From: Qipengyuania_C sp046254955
GTDB lineage: Bacteria > Pseudomonadota > Alphaproteobacteria > Sphingomonadales > Sphingomonadaceae
Direction of reading: 5' to 3'
NCBI RefSeq assembly: GCF_046254955.1
Contig: NZ_JBJXRG010000003.1
Location: forward strand, 141,812 to 205,811
Length of the DNA: 64,000 nt
The notes under the pieces are model-generated. The model was not told the DNA's origin. It was given only the letters and a program-made list of their open reading frames with translations, and ran no database searches. Positions 24,619-34,163 of the stretch are shown here, one piece after another (the stretch's first letter is position 1; each line of letters opens with the position of its first letter). Both the position numbers and the translations under genes were made by a program.

Positions 24619-26668
24619 GCACCTGCGGCAATTGCCGTGCTTCACTGCCTGGCTCGTACCACAGGTATAACGGCACGCCGGCCGCGCCTTGGTCAGCCAG
24701 GAACTGGGCAATTTCCGGATCCCGCCGGGTAAAATCTCCGCGCAGCGAAACTACGCCAGCGTCTTCGAAGGCGGAGAGCGTTGCCTCGCGCTCGATCGCC
24801 ACGCGCTCGTTGACTTTGCAGGTCACGCACCAGTCGGCGGTGAACCAGACGAATACCGGCTTGCCCGATGTGCGCGCCGCGGCAAGCGCCGCCGCGCTGA
24901 ATTCCTGCGGCGCGAGAATGCTTTGTGCGGAGGCGGGCCTCCCTTCACTTGGATCGGGTTGCGGGATGAAGAAGATGGCGAAAATCACAATCGCACCCAC
25001 GGCAAAGCCATAGAGGCGCGCACCGCCCTGTCCCCTGCGCTGCCGCTGTCCAAGCGAGGCAAGAAGCGCGAGCAAGACGAGTGCGCAGATCATCATCGCG
25101 ATCAGGTAGAAGCTGCCTCCCAATCGCCACACCAGCCAGCCAAGCGCCAGGGCGGTGAGCCCCATCGGCAGCGCCATCCAGCGCCGGAAAGTCTCCATCC
25201 AGACGCCCGGCTTGGGCAGCCTCCGCCGCAAGGCCGGGACGAAGCCGACAGCGAGGAATGGCAGCGCGAGTCCGAGGCCCAGCGCGAAAAATAGCGTCAA
25301 CGCCTCGAGCGGCGGTAGCAGCAGCGATGCGCCGAGCGCTGTCGCCATGAATGGCCCGGTGCATGGTGTCGCGACGAAGGCTGCCAGCAGCCCGGTCGTG
25401 AAAGAGCCGCGCTGGCTGGGCGCGTCGCCCGAAATCGCGAAGCCGGGAATCTCGAAACTGCCGAGGAAATTGGCTGTCAGCGCCAGCGCCAGCAGGAACA
25501 GCGCGACGACGACGCCGGGCTCCTGCAGCTGGAATGCCCAGCCGACCTGCTCGCCCGCCGAGCGCAGCAACAACAATGTCGCGCCCAGCGCGGCGCAGGC
25601 GATCACCACGCCTGCCGTGTAGGCCAGTGCATCTCTCTTGGCCGAATTCTCGTCACAGCCTGCCTTAGCCAGCGCCAGCGCCTTGAGGCTCAGGATCGGG
25701 AAAACGCAGGGCATGATGTTGAGCAGCAGCCCGCCCGCGAGCGCCGCCAGTATGAGCCAGCCCAGTGCCGGGACTTCGGGTGCACCCAGGCGCAAAGGTT
25801 TCACGCCTTCCAGCGGCACATCGCCGGATTGCGCGACAAAACGCACGCCCTGCCCCTCGCCGAATGACAGTATCCCGGTGACTTGCGACAGCATCGCCTC
25901 ATCGGGCAGCGCGCCTGCCGGCCGCGCAAGCGGTATCTCGGCAACCAGCAGATCGCCTTCGCGAATGAATGTCTGGATGGCTGCATATTGCGGACGCAGT
26001 CCGTCGCCCAGCTCCTGCTCCCCGACAAACACATGCATCTCGCCGAATGCGGCACCTGCGGGAAGCGGTATCCCGATGCGTAAGCGCTCGCCTGCAATCT
26101 CGAACATGGCAGGGCTATCCAGCATCGGCGCAATCTGCGCCTGCCAACTGCCGAATTCTCCACCCTGGCGAACGAACAAATCGGCATCCTGCGGCACGCA
26201 GATACGATCGGTGCAGGCGAGGTATTCGACGAAACCCGTGATCGGTGCGATATTCATGACCCCTGCGGTCTCGGGGACTTGCACGGGTACGAGCACCGCA
26301 TAATCGGCTTCGTAGATGTGGTTCATCAGTCCGCTGATCACCAGCCGATCTGGCACCGGATAAAGCGGCTCGCCCGCATCCCAATCTTCGGGCAGGTTCA
26401 GGGTCAGCGCCATGCCTTGCCCCGCATCGCCGGGATTGGACCAATAGCCGTGCCACTCCGGTGCGCTCGGCTGGAAATGCAGCGCCAGGAGCCATTCCTC
26501 ACCGGGAACGGGAGCGCCATCCGCAACCAGTTCGACCGACATCTTGTCGTCGCCGAAGCGCGCTTCGCGTTCTTGCGCGCTTACGCCCCCCGCAAGCCAC
26601 AACAGCGCAGCGAGAAGTATCGCTGCAATCCTGGCCCTTGGCTTGGTCAATGTCCTTGCCTCGTTCAC
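24581..26668 (-). CDS. dsbD: DsbD/ScsB-like thiol:disulfide interchange protein
   Basis: A protein of about 695 residues (GTG at 26668) or 689 (TTG at 26650, which has GAGG at better spacing). After a signal peptide comes a DsbD-type periplasmic N-terminal domain with a Cys pair around EYLACTDRICVP. Eight membrane helices follow, with the redox Cys in MPCVFPILSLKALALAKAG and TPCTGPFMATALG. A C-terminal thioredoxin domain carries WCVTC. It moves electrons from cytoplasmic thioredoxin to the periplasm. It is divergent from the FAD hydroxylase gene by 25 nt. Confidence 0.9.
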   Translation of the reverse strand: MNEARTLTKPRARIAAILLAALLWLAGGVSAQEREARFGDDKMSVELVADGAPVPGEEWLLALHFQPSAPEWHGYWSNPGDAGQGMALTLNLPEDWDAGEPLYPVPDRLVISGLMNHIYEADYAVLVPVQVPETAGVMNIAPITGFVEYLACTDRICVPQDADLFVRQGGEFGSWQAQIAPMLDSPAMFEIAGERLRIGIPLPAGAAFGEMHVFVGEQELGDGLRPQYAAIQTFIREGDLLVAEIPLARPAGALPDEAMLSQVTGILSFGEGQGVRFVAQSGDVPLEGVKPLRLGAPEVPALGWLILAALAGGLLLNIMPCVFPILSLKALALAKAGCDENSAKRDALAYTAGVVIACAALGATLLLLRSAGEQVGWAFQLQEPGVVVALFLLALALTANFLGSFEIPGFAISGDAPSQRGSFTTGLLAAFVATPCTGPFMATALGASLLLPPLEALTLFFALGLGLALPFLAVGFVPALRRRLPKPGVWMETFRRWMALPMGLTALALGWLVWRLGGSFYLIAMMICALVLLALLASLGQRQRRGQGGARLYGFAVGAIVIFAIFFIPQPDPSEGRPASAQSILAPQEFSAAALAAARTSGKPVFVWFTADWCVTCKVNERVAIEREATLSAFEDAGVVSLRGDFTRRDPEIAQFLADQGAAGVPLYLWYEPGSEARQLPQVLTPDSLVDRARR

Positions 26669-26693
26669 GCAGGTGGCTCTAGGAGGGCGCGCA

Positions 26694-27908
26694 ATGGACG
26701 ACAAGAAAGACCTGCTGATCCTGGGCGGCGGCCTGGTGGGAATGACGCTCGCGCTTGCGGCTGCACGCAAGGGCCTGTCGAGCCATGTCGTCGACCGCGC
26801 GGACCCGGCCGCACTCACCGCAGAAGGCTTTGACGGGCGTGCTTCTGCCATTTCGACCGCCAGTTGGAGCTTGTTTCGCAATATCGGGCTGGCCGAGCGG
26901 CTCGAACCGCATGGCTGCGCCATTTCATCAATCGCGGTAACCGACCAGATGAAGCCGGGACAAATCGATTTCCAGCCCGAAGCGCATGAGCCGTCCTTGG
27001 GACGCATGTTTGCCAATCGCGAACTACGCCTCGCCTTGTTCGAAGCAGCGCGCGATGAGCCGTTGATCAGCTGGCACGCCAAGGCAGACGTCGTCGCGCG
27101 CCAGCGTGACGAGTTCGGGGTTTCGGCCACATTGGGTGATGGGCAGGTCCTGCGAGCCAGCCTGCTGATCGGGGCCGAAGGCCGCGGTTCACCGACACGC
27201 GAGGAGGCGGGGATCACCGTCGCAAAGTGGGATTACAGCCACCGCGCCATTATTGCCGGGCTGGTCCACGAGAACCCTCACGACAATGTCGCGTGGGAAA
27301 TCTTCTATCCAGCGGGGCCGTTTGCTCTCCTTCCGATGCTCGATAATGCCGAGGGCCAGCATCGCAGCGCACTGGTGTGGACTGTCAGCGAAGACGATGC
27401 AGCGGGCGTCCTCAAGCTTTCCGACCGTGCTTTCCTCGCCGAAGTCGACAAGCGAATGGGCGACCTGTTCGGATCCATCGAATCCGTCGGTCCGCGCTCA
27501 TCCTTCCCGCTGGGTTTTCATCATACTGCGCGGATTACCGACCAGCGACTCGCACTGGTGGGCGACGCTGCTCATGGAATCCATCCCATCGCAGGTCAGG
27601 GTCTGAACCTTGGGCTGCGCGATGTCGGCGCATTGGTCCAGGTGCTCGATGACGGACTGCGGCTGGGTCTGGAGCCGGGCGATGCGCAGGTCTTGGCGCG
27701 TTACGAGCGCTGGCGCGGGCTTGATGCATTCTCGGTCGCGCTCGCCACTGATAGCCTCACGCGCCTGTTCGGTATTCCCGGCAAGGCGGCATCAGCCATC
27801 CGCCGCTTCGGCATGGGCGGTGTGGAGCGCATGCCGCTGCTCAAACGCTGGTTCATGGATGAAGCCCGCGGCGTCTCGGGCGAGCTGCCCGAACTTCTCA
27901 GGAGCTAG
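26694..27908 (+). CDS. UbiH/UbiF/COQ6-family FAD monooxygenase
   Basis: A 404-residue aromatic hydroxylase, probably for ubiquinone ring synthesis. The start at 26694 follows AGGAGG. It has an FAD Rossmann motif LLILGGGLVGMTLALAAAR at about residues 7-25, the GADGRGSPTR-like block LIGAEGRGSPTR, and the second FAD motif ALVGDAAHGIHPIAGQGLNL at about 283-302, which defines the Ubi hydroxylase group. Which ring position it hydroxylates cannot be told from sequence. Normal family length. Confidence 0.9.
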   Translation: MDDKKDLLILGGGLVGMTLALAAARKGLSSHVVDRADPAALTAEGFDGRASAISTASWSLFRNIGLAERLEPHGCAISSIAVTDQMKPGQIDFQPEAHEPSLGRMFANRELRLALFEAARDEPLISWHAKADVVARQRDEFGVSATLGDGQVLRASLLIGAEGRGSPTREEAGITVAKWDYSHRAIIAGLVHENPHDNVAWEIFYPAGPFALLPMLDNAEGQHRSALVWTVSEDDAAGVLKLSDRAFLAEVDKRMGDLFGSIESVGPRSSFPLGFHHTARITDQRLALVGDAAHGIHPIAGQGLNLGLRDVGALVQVLDDGLRLGLEPGDAQVLARYERWRGLDAFSVALATDSLTRLFGIPGKAASAIRRFGMGGVERMPLLKRWFMDEARGVSGELPELLRS

Positions 27909-27915
27909 ACCGCTC

Positions 27916-28845
27916 TCAGTTTGCCCCTGCTTCGACGACCGGGCTCGGCTGCTCGATCCGATTGCCGGCACCATCGCGTAGCGATCTTGGCTCCAGCACC
28001 GCAGCGGTCTCGATCCGCTCAAGCGCATCCTGCACATTGGCATAGCGCTGCGCATCGGCAATCCAGCTGTCCGCCTTTTCGGCCCCGGGCAGGTTCTGCA
28101 CTTCGGAGATGGCAGCCGTAATCCGGCCGCTCTCGAGAAAGAACCGCGCCCGCTCGAGCCGCTTCTCAGGCTGGGGAGACGGCGTATCCTCGCGTCGAAT
28201 CACGAACAGACTGCCTAGATCTTCCCAGAGCTTGCCAAATGACGGCTCATCGTCGGCTTCGGCGAGTTGGGGACCGAGGCCTTCTAGGCGCGCCACCAGT
28301 TGGTCCAAGGTGATCGGCCTACGCGAGGATTCGATAATAGTGCGAACTGCATTGGGAAATCCGTCCCCGAAACGAAGCCGCAGCTGGTCGGCCAGGAATC
28401 CCAGTTCGGCACCCCGTTCGAGAGCCCTGCGAGTGGCGAAAGCGATCAGCAGCCCTTCGGCGCGCGCCGCGTTACCCGCGGCGGACTGCGCCTGGAGGTC
28501 GAGCCGCGCAATGCGCTGTTCGGCGGCGGCGATGCGCTGGTCGAGCCCGCCCTGTTGCTCGGCCACACGCTCGACCGCTTCGGCGGCCTCTGCCACCTCT
28601 TCGGAAGTAGCGCTGGGCGTGGGAGAGGGGGAAGCCTCTTGCGAAGGATCGGATGGTTCTGTAACCGGCTCGGCGAGTGTGACCGGATCTTCGTCCTTCT
28701 GGCCGAAGAATCCGTCCCGCTCGGCAAAATAGGCCACAACCGCAGCCCCGACGAGAAAGGACACCACTGCGACACCGATTGTGGCGCGCGGCGGCCCACC
28801 CTTAGCTTTCTCTGCTATGAAGTCTTTCATTCCCGCCATTACCAT
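27916..28845 (-). CDS. Mitofilin-like membrane protein (COG4223-type)
   Basis: About 309 residues starting at 28845, with closer in-frame ATGs at 28839 and 28830. One transmembrane helix (TIGVAVVSFLVGAAVVAYF) follows a short cytoplasmic tail. Next come an acidic/Pro-Ser-rich linker, a coiled coil with Glu/Ala/Gln heptads (AVERVAEQQGGLDQRIAAAE), and a C-terminal helical domain. Alphaproteobacteria often carry such a mitofilin-related protein just after hemD, as here (34-nt gap). Its role may be membrane organisation; this is inference. Confidence 0.75.
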   Translation of the reverse strand: MVMAGMKDFIAEKAKGGPPRATIGVAVVSFLVGAAVVAYFAERDGFFGQKDEDPVTLAEPVTEPSDPSQEASPSPTPSATSEEVAEAAEAVERVAEQQGGLDQRIAAAEQRIARLDLQAQSAAGNAARAEGLLIAFATRRALERGAELGFLADQLRLRFGDGFPNAVRTIIESSRRPITLDQLVARLEGLGPQLAEADDEPSFGKLWEDLGSLFVIRREDTPSPQPEKRLERARFFLESGRITAAISEVQNLPGAEKADSWIADAQRYANVQDALERIETAAVLEPRSLRDGAGNRIEQPSPVVEAGAN

Positions 28846-28879
28846 GACCCGCTTTCCCGCAGTCTCACGCCGCGATCCC

Positions 28880-29569
28880 TCATCCGGGTTTGTTGCATAA
28901 TTGTTTTGCCAGTTCCAGCAAGGCCGCATCGTTCGGCGCTGTGGCTATCGCAACCTCGGCCCAGCCATCGCCGACCTCTTGCGCGACGCGGGGACCAATT
29001 ACCGCAAGAGAAATGTTCTTGCGATCGATATCCAAGCTGTTGCAATTGCGAATGAAATTTTCGGCTGCGGTCACCGAGTGGAGCATGACGAAGACAGATC
29101 TCGCGAAATGTTCCAGTTCGACTTGAGCGATGTCGCAGTCTTCCAGTTTGTAAACCGTCTTCACAGACATTGAGATGTTCTTGGGCAACTGCAGACGCAC
29201 GCGGTTCAATCCGGCCAGGCGCAGCAGGTTCATTGGCTTTGCTGGAATTATCCCGTCAATGACCGATTGCAGCCCGCCTGCTCCCGAGGCGGCAACGGTG
29301 AATCCGTTCTCGCGCGCGGCTTCGGCTGTTTTCTCACCCACGGCGTAGACGGGGATTTCGCGCAGCTGGGCGAGACAAGGACCGCCATGGCGGAAGACAT
29401 TCGCGCTGCCCACGAGCAAGCCGTCGAACTCACCTTCGGGCGGCGACCATTCCACAGGTGCAACTTTCTGCAGCGGCATGCCGATCGCTTGCAGGCCTTC
29501 GCCTGTAGCCATTGCGACAGTAGCAGCATTGCCCGGTTCAGGACGGACTATGATCAGCTTGGTGGTCAT
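28880..29569 (-). CDS. hemD: Uroporphyrinogen-III synthase
   Basis: A 229-residue enzyme that closes hydroxymethylbilane with inversion of ring D, in heme and siroheme synthesis. The HemD family diverges strongly. Support here is IIVRPEPGNAATVAMATGEG at the start, VYAVGEKTAEAARENGFTV mid-protein, MLHSVTAAENFIRN, and AVIGPRVAQEVGDGWAEVAIA at the end. It overlaps hemC by 4 nt (ATGA), which strongly supports the call. Confidence 0.9.
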   Translation of the reverse strand: MTTKLIIVRPEPGNAATVAMATGEGLQAIGMPLQKVAPVEWSPPEGEFDGLLVGSANVFRHGGPCLAQLREIPVYAVGEKTAEAARENGFTVAASGAGGLQSVIDGIIPAKPMNLLRLAGLNRVRLQLPKNISMSVKTVYKLEDCDIAQVELEHFARSVFVMLHSVTAAENFIRNCNSLDIDRKNISLAVIGPRVAQEVGDGWAEVAIATAPNDAALLELAKQLCNKPG

Positions 29570-30492
29570 GACATTGTATCGAAGAGACCGGTGATCTCTT
29601 TTCCCGCAGCATCGAGTAATTCCTTGGCAAGCGATCGAGCCTTTTCAGGATCGTCCGGCGGCATATCTGCTTGGCCGTCGACCCGCGATGCACCGTCGGC
29701 GCTAAACAAGGCCGCTTTGAGAGAAAGCCGGTCTCCATCCAGGCCGCTAAGCACTGCGATCGGGCTGTGGCAGGTGCCGCCAAGCCCTTCGAGCAGCGCG
29801 CGCTCGGCCATGACAGCGTGTCGGCTTGGCAAGTGATCGATTCCGGCCAGCAATTCTTGGGTTTCTTTGTCGTCGGCACGGCATTCGATCCCGATCGCGC
29901 CTTGCGCGGGAGCGGGAAGCCATTGCTCCGGGTCGAGCCGCACACCTATCTCCGACTGGCCCAGCCGCTTGAGGCCAGCCGCAGCGAGCAGTGTTACATC
30001 GGCCTCGCCCGCTTCCAGCTTGCCGAGCCGTGTCGCGACATTGCCGCGCATACCCACAATCCGGCAATCCGGGCGATGATGCAGCATCTGCGCAGCGCGG
30101 CGCGGTGCACTTGTGCCGATGCGCGCGCCTTCCGGAATGGATTCGATGGATTCCGCCCCTACCAGCACGTCAGCCACATCTGCGCGCGGCAGGATAGCGC
30201 CTATCGTGATCTCATCCGGGCGGATCGTCTCGACGTCTTTCATGGAGTGTACCGCGCCGTCGATGCGGCCTTCGCGGAGCCAAATATCGAGCTCCTTGGT
30301 CCACAGCGCTTTTCCGCCGATCTCGGCCAGCGGACGATCCTGAACCTTGTCACCGCTGGCGACAACGGGAACGAGCTCGATCTCGCTCTCCGTCCAACCG
30401 TGCGCCGCGCACAGTCGCGCGCGCGCTTCCTCGGCCTGCACCATGGCGAGAGGCGAACTGCGCGTACCAAGTCTGAGTTTGGGCGTATCCAT
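29566..30492 (-). CDS. hemC: Hydroxymethylbilane synthase (porphobilinogen deaminase)
   Basis: A 308-residue cytosolic enzyme joining four porphobilinogens. It has LRLGTRSSPLAMVQAEE at the N-terminus, GALWTKELD-type KALWTKELD, VHSMKDVE, and IGTSAPRRAAQM with the substrate-binding Arg residues. Cys241 in GGTCHSPIAV binds the dipyrromethane cofactor. It is the first gene of hemC-hemD-mitofilin-like and divergent from tsaD over 48 nt, a layout common in Alphaproteobacteria. Confidence 0.96.
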   Translation of the reverse strand: MDTPKLRLGTRSSPLAMVQAEEARARLCAAHGWTESEIELVPVVASGDKVQDRPLAEIGGKALWTKELDIWLREGRIDGAVHSMKDVETIRPDEITIGAILPRADVADVLVGAESIESIPEGARIGTSAPRRAAQMLHHRPDCRIVGMRGNVATRLGKLEAGEADVTLLAAAGLKRLGQSEIGVRLDPEQWLPAPAQGAIGIECRADDKETQELLAGIDHLPSRHAVMAERALLEGLGGTCHSPIAVLSGLDGDRLSLKAALFSADGASRVDGQADMPPDDPEKARSLAKELLDAAGKEITGLFDTMS

Positions 30493-30514
30493 AGTCGGGC
30501 GTGCTTGCCCTAGC

Positions 30515-30540
30515 GGCGCTTCTGGTTCAGGGGAAGCGCC
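30515..30540 (+). promoter_or_regulatory. Hairpin covering the tsaD ribosome-binding site
   Basis: GGCGCTTC at 30515-30522 pairs perfectly with GAAGCGCC at 30533-30540 around a 10-nt loop; the second arm ends immediately before the tsaD ATG at 30541. The likely Shine-Dalgarno (AGGGGAA, about 30529-30535) lies in the loop and second arm, so folding would limit ribosome access. Seen directly; a regulatory role is inferred. Confidence 0.45.
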
Positions 30541-31575
30541 ATGGGTGTCGTCCTGGGCATAGAGTCAAGCTGCGACGAAACCGCAGTAGCTGTGGTAGAC
30601 AGCGAACGACGCATCCGCGCGCAGCGGATTGCCTCGCAGGACGAAGCGCATGCGCCCTATGGAGGCGTGGTTCCCGAGATTGCCGCACGCGCGCATGCTG
30701 AAAAGCTCGCGCCGATGATCGAGCAGGTGATCGCGGATAGCGGTATCGCATTACCTGAATTCGACGCAATTGCGGCAACTGCTGGCCCTGGTCTGATTGG
30801 CGGCGTCATGGTCGGGCTTGTTAGTGCCAAGGCGCTCGCCATGGCCAGCGATGTGCCATTGATGGCGATCAACCACCTCGAAGGCCATGCACTTTCGCCG
30901 CGGCTAGCTGATCCGGAAATCGAGTTTCCGTACCTGCTATTGCTGGTCTCCGGCGGGCATTGCCAGATCCTGCGGGTGGAAGGCGTGGGCCAATATCGCC
31001 GCCTTGCCACCACGATTGACGATGCATTGGGCGAAGCTTTCGACAAAACCGCCAAGATTTTGGGGCTCGGCTATCCGGGAGGGCCTGCGGTCGAAAAACT
31101 GGCCCGCGAAGGTGAAGCGCAGGCCGTACCCCTGCCCCGCCCTCTCTTCGGGTCGAAGGAGCCGCATTTTTCCTTCGCCGGGCTCAAGAGCGCGGTGCTG
31201 CGCGCGCATGAAAGCGGCGAGCACGCGGACGCCGATATCGCTGCGAGCTTCCAGCAGGCGGCCATGGATTGCGTGGTCGACCGGCTTGAGCAAGCCCTCG
31301 ACAAAACCGATCCGGTCGAAACGCTCGTGGTCGCTGGCGGCGTCGCCGCGAACCAGCAAATCCGCGCGTCACTGGAGCAATTGGCCGAAAAACACGGCAT
31401 GCGTTTCTCGGCCCCGCCAATGGCGCTCTGTACCGATAATGCCGCGATGATCGCCTGGGCAGGCGTCGAACGTCTTGCGCTGGGTCAATCCGATCCGCTC
31501 GATTTCGTGGCAAGGCCGCGCTGGCCGCTCGATCCGGATGGGGAGCCTGCGCGCGGTGCGGGATACAAGGCCTGA
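30541..31575 (+). CDS. tsaD: tRNA N6-threonylcarbamoyladenosine transferase TsaD
   Basis: A 344-residue ASKHA-fold enzyme that makes t6A37 on ANN-decoding tRNAs together with TsaB and TsaE. It opens VLGIESSCDETAVAVVD, and the metal-binding motif is NHLEGH near residue 115. Further landmarks are LLLVSGGHCQI, TIDDALGEAFDKTAKILGL and CTDNAAMIAWAG. Length is normal. It is followed after 23 nt by gpsA on the same strand. Confidence 0.96.
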   Translation: MGVVLGIESSCDETAVAVVDSERRIRAQRIASQDEAHAPYGGVVPEIAARAHAEKLAPMIEQVIADSGIALPEFDAIAATAGPGLIGGVMVGLVSAKALAMASDVPLMAINHLEGHALSPRLADPEIEFPYLLLLVSGGHCQILRVEGVGQYRRLATTIDDALGEAFDKTAKILGLGYPGGPAVEKLAREGEAQAVPLPRPLFGSKEPHFSFAGLKSAVLRAHESGEHADADIAASFQQAAMDCVVDRLEQALDKTDPVETLVVAGGVAANQQIRASLEQLAEKHGMRFSAPPMALCTDNAAMIAWAGVERLALGQSDPLDFVARPRWPLDPDGEPARGAGYKA

Positions 31576-31598
31576 CGATTCGCCATGGAGGGGACAGA

Positions 31599-32597
31599 AT
31601 GAGCACATCACGGATCGGAGTTCTCGGCGCGGGAGCCTGGGGAACCGCGCTGGCGCAGATGGTCGCTTCGGACGGGCGCGATGTGCTCATCTGGGCGCGT
31701 GAGCCCGAATTGGTCGAGGAAATCAACGACAGCCATACCAACAGCCTGTTCCTGCCATCCGCGTCACTCTCCGAGAAGATCCGCGCAACCGGCGATCTAT
31801 CCGAAATGGCCGATCTATCGATACTGCTGGCCGTCACCCCGGCACAGCATCTGGGGAGCGTACTGAGCGAAATGCCATCGCATCCTCTCGACCTGGTGCT
31901 TTGCAGCAAGGGGATCGAGGCGGGGAGTGGCCGTCTGATGAACGAGGTGGCACGCGAAGTTGCCCCCGATTCGGCCATCGCAGTGCTCTCCGGGCCAACA
32001 TTCGCACATGAAGTTGCAGGCGGACTGCCCACTGCGGTGACCCTCGCATGCGGCGGCAAGGAAGCGCAATGGCAACGCCTTGCCCCCGCAATCGCGCGCA
32101 AGACCTTCCGCCCCTACTATACCGCCGATGTGGCGGGTGCCGAAGTCGGCGGATCGGTCAAGAACGTCCTCGCGATAGCTTGCGGCGTGGTGGAAGGCAT
32201 GAATCTGGGCCAGAATGCCCGCGCCTCGCTGATCGCTCGTGGCTATGCCGAAATGCAGCGCTTTGGCGAAGCTGTCGGCGCCGAGCGCGATACGCTGGCT
32301 GGCCTCTGCGGCCTCGGTGACCTGGTGCTGACGTGCAATTCCACCTCGAGCCGCAATTTCTCGCTCGGCAAGGCGCTGGGCGAAGGGCGCTCGCCCAAAG
32401 AGCTCATGACCGACCGGCGAACCGTGGCGGAAGGCGCGCATACCGCACCCGTACTGGCCGAGATCGCCCGCGAGCGCGATATTGCCATGCCGATCGTATT
32501 CGCGGTCGAACGATTGCTGCAGGGCGATCCGACGGCCGACGTTGTCAGCGCGCTGCTTGCGCGGCCGCTGACTGCCGAAAATCCCGCAACCGAATGA
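31599..32597 (+). CDS. gpsA: Glycerol-3-phosphate dehydrogenase [NAD(P)+]
   Basis: A 332-residue cytosolic enzyme that reduces dihydroxyacetone phosphate to sn-glycerol-3-phosphate for phospholipid synthesis. The NAD motif is VLGAGAWGTALAQ at residues 8-20. Further blocks are VLCSKGIE, VLSGPTFAHEVAGG and the catalytic Lys region EVGGSVKNVLAIACGV. CGLGDLVLTCNSTSSRNF is the substrate-site signature. It overlaps the flippase gene by 4 nt (ATGA). Confidence 0.96.
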   Translation: MSTSRIGVLGAGAWGTALAQMVASDGRDVLIWAREPELVEEINDSHTNSLFLPSASLSEKIRATGDLSEMADLSILLAVTPAQHLGSVLSEMPSHPLDLVLCSKGIEAGSGRLMNEVAREVAPDSAIAVLSGPTFAHEVAGGLPTAVTLACGGKEAQWQRLAPAIARKTFRPYYTADVAGAEVGGSVKNVLAIACGVVEGMNLGQNARASLIARGYAEMQRFGEAVGAERDTLAGLCGLGDLVLTCNSTSSRNFSLGKALGEGRSPKELMTDRRTVAEGAHTAPVLAEIARERDIAMPIVFAVERLLQGDPTADVVSALLARPLTAENPATE

Positions 32598-34087
32598 GCG
32601 AACAGGCCGCCAGCGGCGATATCGCAGCCCTTGCCAAGGGCGGCAGGACCAACTTCTTCGGTTTCCTGCTGCGTCTTGCCGCGCGCCTGCCGTTCCTGTT
32701 CATCGCCGCGCGTCTCTATGGCGCCGAAGCCATGGGGCGCTTCGCCTCAGCGCTGGTGGTTATCGAGCTGCTCGCGCTGGTCTGCTCGATGGGTGAGAAA
32801 CGCGGCTTGGCCCAGCGCCTCACTGAAGGAGATGACGCGCATGTCGGCCTGGTGTTCGACGGACTATTGCTGGCGCTGATCCTTTCGGGCGCTGCCGCCA
32901 CCTTGTTGTGGTTCTTCCCGGCTCCGATGTTCCCCAACGGCATGAACGGACCGCTCGATATCTGGTTGATCGTCGCGATCCCCGGCTACGCGCTGACCGA
33001 AATCCTGCTCGCCGCGCAAGCCTATCGCTATGACATCGCCACCACGGTTCGCGCGCGTGCGATTGTCGAGCCGTGGACCATCTCTATCATGGCGGGCCTG
33101 TTTTTCTACACCGGGTTCGAGAAATCGGGCCTCGCCCTCGCCTATATCGTCTCGATCTTTGCCGGACTTCTTGCGGCCGCCTGGCCCTTCTTCCGCTCCT
33201 ACGGCTGGCCAAGCGGTTGGCGCCCGCACCCGATCAGGATGGCGCGAATGAGCGCACGCGCGACACCGCTTGCACTGGCGGACGCGGTCGAATGGGGCAC
33301 GCGCCGTCTCGATATCTTCATTTTGGGCTTTTTTGCCGCGCCGGCGATTGTCGGGATCTACTACTTCGCCCAGCAAGTTGCGAGCTTGCCGCAAAAACTC
33401 AAGACCAGTTTCGAGCCGATCCTTGGGCCGGTCATTACTCGCAATCTGAAGGAGAAGAACTTCGGCGCGATTGCCCGGCAAGTCCGGCAAGTCGGTTTCT
33501 GGATCATAGCTGCGCAGGCCGGGATTGCTCTTGCGTTGGGCATACCGGGCGAAGCCATCATGGGCCTTGGCGGCCCCAACTACGTCGCCGGAAATGGCGC
33601 ACTCGCCTTCCTGCTGATTGCCGAAGTTGCCGCCGCGACCGCGGTCGTGTCCGAAGCAGCGCTGGTCTATGTCGCGCGCAAGCGGAACCTCGTTGTCTCG
33701 CTGTGCACTATCACCCTGCAAGCGGTGCTAACGGTCGGAATCATGTGCCTTGTCGACCATTTCGGCTTCACCGAGCCCTTCAAAGCAGCAGGCGCTGCCA
33801 TGGCGCTCATGCTTGCTTTGGCCGGCGCATCGCTCACCAAGGCATTCATCCTCTCGCGCATCCTCAAGCATCCGGTGAATAACTGGCGCTGGGCATTGGT
33901 CTGGGCCACGGGCCCGGCTGTGATCGTGGGCTATCTCGCCACGCTATTGCCCGAATGGATGGAGCTTGTTTTCGGCGTACCGGCAATCCTGGCGACCTAT
34001 TGCTGGGTAATCTGGCACAAGGGCTTTGGCCCTGAGGACCGGATGCTATTCCGCAAGAATATCGGCGGGCAGGATGCCGGGGCATAA
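32594..34087 (+). CDS. Polysaccharide flippase-like MATE/Wzx-family membrane protein
   Basis: A 497-residue protein with about 12-14 hydrophobic helices in the pattern of Wzx/MOP flippases. The first is GFLLRLAARLPFLFIAARLY, with GAEAMGRFASALVVIELLAL next; a mid-protein loop reads YYFAQQVASLPQKLKTSFEP. It should move lipid-linked sugars across the inner membrane. It overlaps gpsA by 4 nt and is about 7 kb from the exopolysaccharide block. The exact cargo is unknown. Confidence 0.84.
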   Translation: MSEQAASGDIAALAKGGRTNFFGFLLRLAARLPFLFIAARLYGAEAMGRFASALVVIELLALVCSMGEKRGLAQRLTEGDDAHVGLVFDGLLLALILSGAAATLLWFFPAPMFPNGMNGPLDIWLIVAIPGYALTEILLAAQAYRYDIATTVRARAIVEPWTISIMAGLFFYTGFEKSGLALAYIVSIFAGLLAAAWPFFRSYGWPSGWRPHPIRMARMSARATPLALADAVEWGTRRLDIFILGFFAAPAIVGIYYFAQQVASLPQKLKTSFEPILGPVITRNLKEKNFGAIARQVRQVGFWIIAAQAGIALALGIPGEAIMGLGGPNYVAGNGALAFLLIAEVAAATAVVSEAALVYVARKRNLVVSLCTITLQAVLTVGIMCLVDHFGFTEPFKAAGAAMALMLALAGASLTKAFILSRILKHPVNNWRWALVWATGPAVIVGYLATLLPEWMELVFGVPAILATYCWVIWHKGFGPEDRMLFRKNIGGQDAGA

Positions 34088-34163
34088 GAGCCCCCGCCGT
34101 CAGACTGAGGCTTGCCGTTCCTTCCCCCTTTGCGCGGCGGACATGCCCCGCTAAAGCCCGCGC

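Noticed and set aside
26669..27217. Upstream extension of the dsbD-like frame
   Set aside because: It lies antisense over the FAD hydroxylase and lacks the DsbD signal peptide pattern.
32333..32593. Upstream extension of the flippase frame across gpsA
   Set aside because: The extra residues are Arg/Ala-rich noise read from gpsA; the ATG at 32594 overlaps the gpsA stop as ATGA.
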